Assembly (NCBI GenBank): GCA_038025085.1
Contig: CM076145.1
Location: 11,071,000 to 11,134,999 of the forward strand
Length of the DNA stretch: 64,000 nt
Direction of reading: 5' to 3'
Origin: Tetragonia tetragonoides
Taxonomy: Eukaryota > Streptophyta > Magnoliopsida > Caryophyllales > Aizoaceae
The notes below the pieces were generated by a model, which worked only from the letters and a program-made list of their open reading frames with translations, did no database searches and was not told the origin of the DNA. The translations under genes were made by a program, and so were the position numbers. Position 1 is the first letter of the stretch; the number at the start of each line of letters is the position of its first letter. Below, in pieces: positions 47,906-56,933 of the stretch.

Positions 47906-49773
47906 TGCATTCATTTGAGTGAGAAACTACACCAAGGATGTTTACATGCGCAAACAAGCTTCAACTCAAGCTTTTGAATGCATTTACGCGTTTTAAAAGC
48001 TCATATGACTAGGGTGAAAAAGATTGAGTTCTTTTGTGTTGTATTTTAAGAGAAAGCAACCAAAAGCTTTGTTTCCATGCATTTCAGTGAGAAACTACAC
48101 CAAGAATGTTTACAAGTACAAACAAGCTTCAACTCAAGCTTTTGAATGCATTTACGCGTTTTAAAAGCTCATATGACTAGGGTGAAACAGATTGAGGTCT
48201 TTTGTGTTCTATTTTTAGAGAAAGCACCCAAAAGCTTTGTTTGCATTCATTTGAGTGAGAAACTACACCAAGGATGTTTACAAGTACAAACAAGCTTTAA
48301 CTCCACCTTTTGAATATATTTACGCGTTTTAACAGCTCTTGCGACTAGGGTGAAAGAGATTGAGTTCTTTTGTGTTCTATTTTTAGAGAAAGCACCCAAA
48401 AGCTTTGTTTGCATTCATTGGAGTGAGAAACTACACCAAGGATGTTTACAAGTACAAATAAGCTTCAACTCAAAATTTTGAATGTATTTACGCGTTTTAA
48501 AAGCTCATATGACTAGGGTGATAGAGATTGAGGTCTTTTGTGTTGTATATTAAGAGAAAGGACCCAAATACTTTGTTTGCATTCATTTGAAGAGAAACAA
48601 CACCAAGGATGTTTACAAATACAAACAAGCTTTAACTCCACCTTTTGAATGCATTTACGCGTTTTAACAGCTCTTACATCTAGGGTGAAAGAGATTGAGG
48701 TCTTTTGTGTTGTATATTAAGAGAAATCACACAAATGCTTTGTTTGCATTCATTTGAGTGAGAAACTACACCAAGAATGTTTACAAGTACAAACAAGTTT
48801 AAACTCAAGCTTTTGAATGCATTTACGCGTTTTAAAAGCTCATATGACTAGGGTGAAAGAGATTGAGTTCTTTTGTGTTGTATATTAAGGGAAAGCAACC
48901 AAATGCTTTGTTTGCATTCATTTCAGTGAGAAACTACACCAAGAATGTTTACAAGTACAAACAAGCTTTAACTCAAGCTTTTGAATTCATTTATGCGTTT
49001 TAAAAGCTCATATGACTAGGGTGAAAAAGATTGAGTTCTTTTGTGTTGTATATTAAGAGAAAGCACCCAAATGCTTTGTTTGCATTCATTTGAGTGAAAA
49101 AACTTTACCAAGGATGTTTACAAGTACAAACAAGCTTCAACTCAAGCTTTTGAATGTATTTACGCGTTTTAACAGCTCTTACGGTTAGGGTGAAAGAGAT
49201 TGAGGTCTTTTGTGTTGTATATTAAGAGAAAGCACCCAAATGCTTTGTTTGCATTCATTTGGGTGAGAAACTACACCAAGGATGTTTACAACTACAAACA
49301 AGCTTTAACTCCACCTTTTGAATGCATTTACGCATTTTAACAGCTCTTACAACTAGGGTGAAAGAGATTGAGTTCTTTTGTGTTGTATATTAAGAGAAAG
49401 CACCCAAATGCTTTATTTGCCTTCATTTGAGGGAGAAACTACACCAAGGATGTTTACAAGTACAAACAAGCTTCAACTCATGCTTTTGAAAGCATTTACG
49501 CGTTTTAAAACCTCATACGACTAGGGTGAAAGAGATTGAGGTCTTTTGTGTTGTATATTAAGAGAAAGCACCCAAATGCTTTGTTTGCATTCATTTGAGT
49601 GAGAAACTACACCAAGGATGTTTACAAGTACAAACAAGCTTTAACTCCACCTTTTGAATGCATTTACAAGTTTTAACAGCTCTTACATCTAGGGTGAAAG
49701 AGATTGAGTTCTTTTGTGTTGTACATTAAGAGAAAGCACCCAAATGCTTTATTTGCATTCATTTGATTGTTTG
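47906..49773 (-). repeat. satellite block 51, minus orientation (about 11 monomers)
   Basis: The right part (from about 49.09 kb) is a direct copy of 8.31-8.81 kb sharing GTGAAAAAACTT and TGTACATTAAG, with one extra monomer. Confidence 0.88.
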
Positions 49774-50113
49774 TACTTGTAAATTTAAAAGGTGAATGCA
49801 AACAAAATTAAGAAACTGTTTAAAACGCGTATATGCATTCAAAAGCTTAAGTTGAAGCTTGTTGGTACTTGTAAACATCTTTGGTGTAGTTTCTCACTCA
49901 AATGAATGCAAAGAAAACATTTGTGTGCGTTGTCTTAATATACAACACAAAAGAACTCAATCTCTTTCACCCTTGTCGTATGAGCTTTTAAAACGCTTAA
50001 ATGTATTCAAAAGCTTGAGTTCAAGCTTGTTTGTAGTTGTAAACATCCTTGGGGTAGTTTCACACTCAAATGAATGTAAACAAAGCATTTGCGAGCTTTT
50101 TCTTAATATACAA
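49774..50113 (+). repeat. satellite block 52, plus orientation
   Basis: Two monomers after the AATTAAGAAACTGTTTA junction. 49859-50113 is the same paired-variant dimer as 8907-9161. It is interrupted by the family 2 element. Confidence 0.88.
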
Positions 50114-50938
50114 TGATGTGAAATAAGTAACAAAACGGAAATTAACCTTTGATAGTATCACACAAAGGGATCTTGTTCAAGAATCACTCAAGAACAACTC
50201 ACGAATCACTCGTAAGGGTTTCAACCTGATTCACTCAGTTTGAGGGGTAAATACTCAGGTATTCAATAATTAATCATCAAAGCACGAGTTTACAGTAGCA
50301 AAGCTCTCCCCTATTTATAGACAAAGAAATCTAAAGCTATTCGGAATCTTATTTCTAGTCCAAATAGGAAACTAACTACGAAACTTATTACAATTGTAAA
50401 GCGAACTAACTAACAGCTTTCCTAATACCTAATGGACTTCTAATACTAATAACAATCAGATTATTACTCTCCTAAACAATAATCAACGATTTAATGAAAT
50501 ACTAAACGAAATCGAACTAAACAATTGATTACTTGGCGTCCAAGGCACAAACCCGTTGGAACAGCTTTCCACTGTAAATTCAATCGTCTTTTTAACCCTG
50601 TTACGTTTTGAATATGGGAAAAAACAAAGGACAGGAGTTTTAGATCTCGTTTCCAGCTTTCTACAGAATTTTGAATCACCATGATCCCACGTTGTATGAG
50701 TGAGTTATGATCGAAATACGAACCAGTGTAGAAGCTGTCAAAATTACGGGAATCCTTATAACGAATGAGATCATATAATAAGAGCTTTCCCGACCTTGTG
50801 TGGAAACTCCATGTAATTATCTTTATAGGAGTCAATTTAATGCATAACCACCAAAGGAACTCGATGTAAACAAGAATATATGTTCTCTTGCTAGTTCATT
50901 GGTTGTTCTGTTTACTTTGCACACTTGCTCCCGCATCA
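50114..50938 (-). repeat. family 2 3' LTR
   Basis: 825 bp, TG...CA ends. It keeps a TATA-like CTATAAATAG on minus at 50311-50320. Confidence 0.93.
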
Positions 50939-52281
50939 ATCTCCCTTTCTTCAAAAAGAATTGTCCTCAATTCTTCGTATATAGTAATCTTCTCCCAAAC
51001 CTGTATATTCATCAAATTATCCTTACAAATTTCCAATGAACCCACAAGGTTAAGAGCCTTGCTGCTGTCTTCTTGATGGACATCTTCTTTCTCTTGTTCT
51101 TGATCAAAGCTAGATTCAAGAAGTCCCAACTCCATCTCGGATTTCTCTTGCATGTCATCAATGTAATCAAGATCTTCAAGGAAATCACCAATATTTTCTG
51201 GTTCAATGAATATTTCTTCGATAAACTCATCAACCACAGTTGGTAGGCTTGAATTATTAACTTGAACAACAATAAGGGGGTCAATGTTATTGGTCTTTTC
51301 TTGTGAATCTTCCATAGGAACAATATCTTTAAAGTAATCATCAAGATCTGGTTTTCCTTTGAATGTATCCACAACAAAGAGCCTATCTTCATTGATGGGT
51401 TGATCATTTATTATGCACCCATTCATGTACTCCAACTTATGATTTCGACGTTGAAGTGCTTGTTGGTATGCTTGTTGTGCTCGTAGGTGCACTAATTGTT
51501 GCTCCCTCTCTTGCCTCTCAATCTTGAGAGCTATCTTGCAAACATACTCAAAGGATATGTAAGGAACAAGCTCCACCTTGCGCCTTAGAGTTGAGTTTAG
51601 TCCTTTGATGAATCTTGCAATCTTTAACTCTTCTCTCTCCACGAGATCACACATCATGTGCGCGTTTTCAAACTTTTGGAGGTAGTCTTGTACACTTGAG
51701 GTTTCTTGGCTTAAGGACGTGAGTTTCAAGAACTGTGCCTGCTCAAACTCTTTAGGCAAAAATCGGTTCTTTAAATGTTTCTTGAGTTTGTCCCAAGTCT
51801 CAATCTTTGCTTTCCCGTCCTTCTTGCGTCGAGCTTTTAGTTTTTCATACCAAAAAGAAGCGTGCTTGGTGAGTTTATGCGTGGCTAACTTGCATCTTCG
51901 CCGCTCATCATACTCCTTGTATTCAAAGACTCTCTCCATAGTTCTAAGCCAATCAAGAAAGGCCTCTGGATCGTAGGAACCGTCATATTCAGGGAGTTCG
52001 ACTTTCAAGTTCCTATCATCATCATAGGGGTGTCGTGGTTTAGGAGCGTCATTGGTTCTAGTCCCACTTGTGTCTTCAAACTCCTCATCGAAGTTGGGGT
52101 CACGGTTGTGGTTTCTCCAATGAATTCCGCGCATCCTTGTCTCCATGTTTTCCCTATCTTCTTGGTTTCTTCTTTCCATAGCAGCCATCCGCTCTGCCAT
52201 CCGCTCTTCTTGAGTTTTGGAAGATGCCCTGAGATCCTCCATGGCTGTTAACAACTTTGCTAGTTCGTTGGGCTCACCCAT
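50896..52281 (-). CDS. gag-like protein of family 2 retrotransposon
   Basis: This gives 461 residues if started at the ATG at 52281. The frame is open upstream to 52464 inside the 5' LTR, but that stretch crosses the LTR end and primer site, so it is unlikely to be the translation start. Residues about 1-50 of the chosen start are Glu/Arg/Met-rich and look coiled-coil. A Retrotrans_gag-type domain follows at about residues 95-260: EYDGSYDPEAFLDWLRTMER, then FWYEKLK, WDKLKKHLKNRFLP, VQDYLQKFENA and IARFIKGL in canonical order. No CCHC zinc knuckle is visible. The C-terminal third is acidic (FLEDLDYIDDMQEKSEMELG) and resembles the family 1 gag tail. The frame runs through the polypurine tract and ends 14 codons into the 3' LTR. 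Expected role: capsid/nucleocapsid of a retrotransposon particle. Confidence 0.82.
   Translation of the reverse strand: MGEPNELAKLLTAMEDLRASSKTQEERMAERMAAMERRNQEDRENMETRMRGIHWRNHNRDPNFDEEFEDTSGTRTNDAPKPRHPYDDDRNLKVELPEYDGSYDPEAFLDWLRTMERVFEYKEYDERRRCKLATHKLTKHASFWYEKLKARRKKDGKAKIETWDKLKKHLKNRFLPKEFEQAQFLKLTSLSQETSSVQDYLQKFENAHMMCDLVEREELKIARFIKGLNSTLRRKVELVPYISFEYVCKIALKIERQEREQQLVHLRAQQAYQQALQRRNHKLEYMNGCIINDQPINEDRLFVVDTFKGKPDLDDYFKDIVPMEDSQEKTNNIDPLIVVQVNNSSLPTVVDEFIEEIFIEPENIGDFLEDLDYIDDMQEKSEMELGLLESSFDQEQEKEDVHQEDSSKALNLVGSLEICKDNLMNIQVWEKITIYEELRTILFEEREIDAGASVQSKQNNQ
50940..50952 (-). promoter_or_regulatory. polypurine tract of family 2 element
   Basis: Minus-strand GAAGAAAGGGAGA immediately before the 3' LTR. 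Identical to the tract in family 1. Confidence 0.85.
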
Positions 52282-52429
52282 AGCTTCGGTTGTTGGTTTC
52301 TTGGGGGTTTCTTGGCTGTCTTCTTGAACAAAGGGCGGATCTTGCAAGAATCTTTCTCGAAAGCTCGCTATAGTGTCGTGTTTATGCTCAGGACCGTGTT
52401 GTTTAAACTTAAGAAAGCTCAAACCTTTA

Positions 52430-52441
52430 GCTCTGATACCA
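52430..52441 (-). promoter_or_regulatory. primer binding site of family 2 element
   Basis: GCTCTGATACCA on plus is TGGTATCAGAGC on minus, the complement of the 3' end of plant initiator Met tRNA. It lies three bases inside the 5' LTR boundary, the normal spacing for plant LTR elements. Confidence 0.92.
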
Positions 52442-52444
52442 AGT

Positions 52445-53271
52445 TGATGTGAAATAAGTAACAAAACGAAAATTAACCTTTGATAGAATCACACAAAGGG
52501 ATCTTGTTCAAGAATCACTCAAGAACAACTCACGAATCACTCGTAAGGGTTTCAACCTGAATCACTCAGTTTGAGGGGTAAATACTCACGTATTCAATAA
52601 TTAATCATCAAAGCACGAGTTTACGGTAGCAAAGCTCTCCCCTATTTACAGACAAAGAAATCTAAAGCTATTCGGAATCCTATTTCTAGTCCAAATAGGA
52701 AACTAACTACGAAACTTATTACAATTGTAAAACGAACTAACTAACAGCTTTCCTAATACCTAATGGACTTCTAATACTAATAACAATCAGATTATTACTC
52801 TCCTAAACAATAATCAACGATTTAATGAAATACTAAACGAAATCGAACTAAACAACTGATTACTTGGCGTCCAAGGCACAAACCCATTGGAACAGCTTTC
52901 CACAGTAAATTCAATCGTCTTTTTAACCCTGTTACGTTTTGAATATGGGAAAAATCAAAGGACAGGAGTTTTAGATCTCGTTTCCAGTTTTCTACAGAAT
53001 TTTGAATCACCATGATCCCACGTCATATGAGTGAGTTATGATCGAAATACGAACCAGTGTAGAAGCTGTCAAAATTACGGGAATCCTTATAACGAATGAG
53101 ATCATATAATAAGAGCTTTAATCCCGACCTTCTGTGGAAACTCCATGTAATTATCTTTATAGGAGTCAATTTAATGCATAACCACCAAAGGAACTCGATG
53201 TAAAAAAGAATATATGTTCTCTTGCTAGTTCCTTAGTTGTTCTGTTTACTTGCACACTTGCTCCCGCAACA
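52445..53271 (-). repeat. family 2 5' LTR with altered TATA box
   Basis: 827 bp. The position that reads CTATAAATAG in the 3' LTR and the solo LTR reads CTGTAAATAG here (52642-52651), which should weaken the promoter that would drive this element. Confidence 0.9.
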
Positions 53272-53934
53272 TACAACACAAAAGAACTCAATCTCTTTTC
53301 GCCTAGTCGTAAGAGCTGTTAAAACGTGTAAATGCATTCAAAAGCTTGGGTTGAAACTTGTTTGTACTTGTAAACATCCTTGGTGTAGTTTCTCACTCAA
53401 ATGAATGCAAACAAACCATTTGGGTGATTTCTCTTAATATACAACACAAAGGAACTCAATCTCTTTCACCCTAGTTGTAAGAGCTGTTAAAATGCGTAAA
53501 TGCATTCAAAAGGTGGAGTTAAAGCTTGTTTGTGCTTGTAAACATCCTTGGTGTAGTTTCTCACTCAAATGAATTCAAACAAAGCATTTGGGTGCTTTCT
53601 CTTAATATACAACACAAAAGAACTCAATCTCTTTCACCCTAGTTGTAAGAGCTGTTAAAATGCGTAAATGCATTCAAAAGGTGGAGTTGAAGCTTGTTTG
53701 TACTTTTAAACATCCTTGGTATAGTTTCTCACTCAAATGAATGCTAACAAAGCATTTGGGTGCTTTCTCTTGATATACAACACAAAAGAACTCAATCTCT
53801 TTCACCCTAGTCGTAAGAGCTGTTAAAACGCGTAAATGCATTCAAAAGGTGGAGTTAAAGCTTGTTTGTACTTGTAAACATCCTTGGTGTAGTTTCTCAC
53901 TCAAATGAATGCAAACCAAGCAGTACTTGTATAA
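53272..53934 (+). repeat. satellite block 54, plus orientation
   Basis: Four monomers continuing the array after the element. It ends in AAACCAAGCAGTACTTG, as at 41.72 kb. Confidence 0.87.
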
Positions 53935-54050
53935 ATCCTTGGTGTAAACACATACTTGTTCAAATCATTTAATACACAAAAGACCTCAATCTCTTTCACA
54001 TAAATGCAAACAAACCTAGTCGTGTTTTAACACCCTAGTCATTTGAGTGA
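53935..54050 (+). repeat. scrambled satellite tract, copy C
   Basis: Same scramble and same orientation as 41731-41845 (offset 12,198 bp). Contains CACATACTTGTTCAAATC and CTAGTCGTGTTTTAACACC. Confidence 0.75.
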
Positions 54051-55442
54051 GAAACTACACCAAGGATGTTTACAAGTACAAACAAGCTTCAACTGAAGCT
54101 TTTTATTGCATTTAAGCATTTTAACAGCTCTTACGACTAGGGTGAAAGAGATTGAGTTCCTTTGTGTTGTATATTAAGAGAAATCACCCAAATGGTTTGT
54201 TTGCATTCATTTGAGTGAGAAACTACACCAAGAATGTTTACAAGTACAAACAAGCTTCAACTGAACCTTTTGAATGCATTTACGCGTTTTAAAAGCTCAT
54301 ATGACTAGGGTGAAAAAGATTGAGTTGTTTTGTGTTGTATTTTAAGAGAAAGCAACCAAAAGCTTTGTGTGCATTCATTTCAGTGTGAAACTACACCAAG
54401 AATGTTTACAAGTACAAACAAGCTTCAACTCAAGCTTTTGAATGCATTTACGCGTTTTAAAAGCTCATATGACTAGGGTGAAAAAGATTGAGTTCTTTTG
54501 TGTTGTATTTTAAGAGAAAGCAACCAAAAGCTTTGTTTGCATTCTTTTCAGTGAGAAACTACACCAAGAATGTTTACAAGTATAAACAAGTTTCAACTCA
54601 AGCTTTTGAATGCATTTACGGGTTTTAAAAGCTCCTATGACTAGGGTGAAAAAGATTGAGTTCTTTTGTGTTGTATATTAAGAGAAAGCACCCAAAAGCT
54701 TTGTTTCCATTCATTTGAATGAGAAACTACACCAACGATGTTTACAAGTACAAACAAGCTTCAACTCAAGCTTTTGAATGTATTTACGCGTTTTAACAGC
54801 TCTTACGATTAGGGTGAAAGAGATTGTCTTTTGTGTTGTATATTAAGAGAAAGCACCCAAATGCTTTGTTTGCATTCCTTTGAGTGAGAAACTACACCAT
54901 GGATGTTTACAAGTACAACAAGCTTTAACTCCACCTTTTGATTGCATTTACGCGTTTTAACAGCTCTTACATCTAGGGTGAAAGGGATTGAGTTCTTTTG
55001 TGTTGTATATTAAGAGAAAGCACCCAAATGCTTTGTTTGCATTCATTTGAGTGAGAAACTACACCAAGGATGTTTACAAGTACAAACAAGCTTTAACTCC
55101 ACCTTTTGAATGCATTTACGAGTTTTAACAGCTCTTACATCTACGGTGAAAGAGATTGAGTTCTATTGTGTTGAATATTAAGAGAAAGCACCCAAATGCT
55201 TTGTTTGCATGCATTTGAGGGAGAAACTACACCAAGGATGTGTACAAGTACAAACAAGCTTCAACTCAAGCTTTTGAAAGCATTTACGCGTTTTAAAACC
55301 TCATACGACTAGGGTGAAAGAGATTGAGTTCTTTTGTGTTGTATATTAAGAGAAAGCACCCAAATGCTTTGTTTGCATTCATTGGAGTGAGAAACTACAC
55401 CAAGGATGTTTACAACTACAAACAAGCTTTAACTCCACCTTT
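54051..55442 (-). repeat. satellite block 55, minus orientation
   Basis: About eight minus monomers, ending at CTCCACCTTTTGA beside the copia stub. Confidence 0.88.
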
Positions 55443-55507
55443 TGAGAAAGAAATTTGGAGAAAGGGGAGTTGAATGTATCTTTTTAGGCTATGCTATACA
55501 TAGCAAG
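55443..55507 (+). pseudogene. Ty1/copia pol stub, copy 3 (about 65 bp)
   Basis: The first 65 bp of the copia remnant only, joined to satellite on both sides. It has AAATTTGGAG and GTATCTTTTTAG, as in the 42.8-kb copy and unlike the 15.4-kb copy, so it derives from the former or a close relative. It is cut at CATAGCAAG and continues into satellite AGCTTTAACC. Confidence 0.8.
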
Positions 55508-55612
55508 CTTTAACCCTAGTCATATGAGCTTTTAAAACGCGTAAATGCATTCAAAAGGTGGAGTTAAAGCTTGTTTGTGCTTGTAAACATCCTTGGTGTA
55601 GTTTCTCACTGA
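55508..55612 (+). repeat. satellite block 57, short plus orientation
   Basis: Less than one monomer. It ends at CTCACTGAGGTGAAAG, the inverse of the 15.0- and 46.87-kb junction. Confidence 0.8.
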
Positions 55613-55693
55613 GGTGAAAGAGATTGAGGTCTTTTGTGTTGTATATTAAGAGAAAGCACCCAAATGCTTTGTTTGCGTTCATTTGAGTGAGAA
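55613..55693 (-). repeat. satellite block 58, short minus orientation
   Basis: Half a minus monomer, interrupted by the family 1 cluster in GAGTGAGAA. The interrupted monomer resumes at 61222. Confidence 0.83.
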
Positions 55694-56631
55694 TGATGCA
55701 GGAGCAACATGCTTAAAAAACGATACACATCATATTCACCATTATATAGATCTTAGGAATGATCTTGATTCCTCTACACGGCTCCTCAAGAACAACAATG
55801 GTGTTTTCCAAGGGGAATTGAAAGAACATTCAATCTTAGTTCTATTATGTTCGTTTATGGAGCATGTTTTAAAATGGGTTACAATTACATTGCCTCCTAC
55901 ATTGAAGATACTTTGGAATACACGCGCAAGATGGGGATTAAAGCTCTTGTTATATGATCACGTCATTATGGAGAACCTCGTAATCTTGGCAGTTCTGATA
56001 GTTGTTCGTATTTTGGCCATAACTCGCTCATACGAAATCTAAACGTGATGATTCAAATCTCCGTAGAAAGATATGATCGAGATCTACAACATTGATGCTT
56101 TGAGTTTTCTCTAATTCAAAGCGCAACATGGTCAAAAACGCGTAACAAGTTACGGAACATATTCCTTGCGCGCCAAGGCAACGACTTTAGTTTAGTTATT
56201 GTGTCCTAGTTTATTTTAACTTGCTTTTAGCGTGATTTATTGCTTAGGAAACTAATAATCTGGTTATTATTAGCATTATGAGTCCATTAGGTATTAGGAA
56301 AGTTGTTAGTTAGTTCATTTTACAATTGTAATCAGTTTCATAGTTAGTTTCCTACTTGGATTAGGATTCCTAGTAGCTTTAGATTTCTTTGTCTATATAT
56401 AGGGGAGAGCACGAAATTGTAACATAGACTTTGATGATTAATGATTAATACGTGAGTATTTACCCCTCAAATTGAGTGATTCAGTTTGAAACCCTTGTGT
56501 GTGATGCGCAAGTCTTGTTCTTGAGTGATTCTTGAACGAAAAACCCCAACCCCTTGAGTGATTCGAGAGGTATATCCCTTTTATTGTTTTGTTTATCAAA
56601 AATACAGAAAATCCCTAAATAAATCACATCA
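55694..56631 (+). repeat. family 1 LTR 1 (938 bp)
   Basis: Runs TGATGCAGGAG to AAATCACATCA. A TATATATA box lies at 56394-56401 followed by AGGGGAGAGCAC, a plausible transcription start region. Confidence 0.95.
56394..56401 (+). promoter_or_regulatory. TATA box in family 1 LTR 1
   Basis: TATATATA about 240 bp before the LTR end, in an otherwise GC-mixed context. The same motif is at 58689-58696 and 60984-60991 in the other two LTRs. Predicted from position, not measured. Confidence 0.65.
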
Positions 56632-56634
56632 ACT

Positions 56635-56646
56635 TGGTATCAGAGC
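56635..56646 (+). promoter_or_regulatory. primer binding site, first unit
   Basis: TGGTATCAGAGC three bases after LTR 1. Complementary to initiator Met tRNA. Confidence 0.93.
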
Positions 56647-56933
56647 AAGCTTTTGGAGTTTTCTAAAACTTCAAACGATCCAGATTGACAGAAGATTATT
56701 AAAGTTGTTCGTGTTCGTGCTGCTGTTCATCAGAATTTTGGAGCCTGTTTTTGACAAAGCAATAGTGTTTTTCGCAGGTAACTGGCATTCTGAGCAAGAC
56801 TAGTTAAGCTTTGCTTACTAGCCCTGTGTTATTTTTGCGAAATTCAATTGTTTACTCCTGTTTTTGAGCCGTTTTGTGTTTTTACGAGTGGAAAATATTA
56901 TTTCGACATTGATCTTATGAAGCAATAAACAAT

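Larger units (their letters stand above)
50114..53271 (-). mobile_element. family 2 non-autonomous LTR retrotransposon, gag only (3,158 bp)
   Basis: A complete element on the minus strand: 5' LTR 52445-53271 (827 bp), primer site 52430-52441 complementary to initiator Met tRNA, internal region 50939-52444 (1,506 bp) with one gag-like frame, polypurine tract 50940-50952, and 3' LTR 50114-50938 (825 bp). The 5-bp target duplication TACAA lies at 50109-50113 and 53272-53276. The 5' LTR begins TGTTGCGGGAG rather than TGATGCGGGAG. Several LTR-LTR differences, including small indels, show it is older than the family 1 cluster. No protease, reverse transcriptase, RNase H or integrase is present, and the internal region is too short for them. 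Size and content match the TR-GAG class; its gag resembles Ty3/gypsy gag. Mobility would need proteins from an autonomous relative. Confidence 0.93.

Noticed and set aside
50888..52251. Short frames inside and antisense to the family 2 gag (for example 51012-51407, 51719-51976, 52030-52251)
   Set aside because: Shadows of the real gag frame, with no independent support.
56110..56130. AAAACGCGTAA shared by the family 1 LTR and the satellite monomer as a sign of common origin
   Set aside because: Eleven bases only, absent from the solo LTR at 19.2 kb, and with no similarity around it; likely chance.
56635..56646. tRNA gene
   Set aside because: Only the 12-base complement of a tRNA 3' end is present, as a primer site; there is no cloverleaf or A/B box.
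56558..56803. 81-codon frame across LTR 1, the primer site and the leader (and its copy at 58853-59098)
   Set aside because: It spans the LTR-internal boundary and the primer site and has no recognisable domain. It is present only because the internal region is duplicated.
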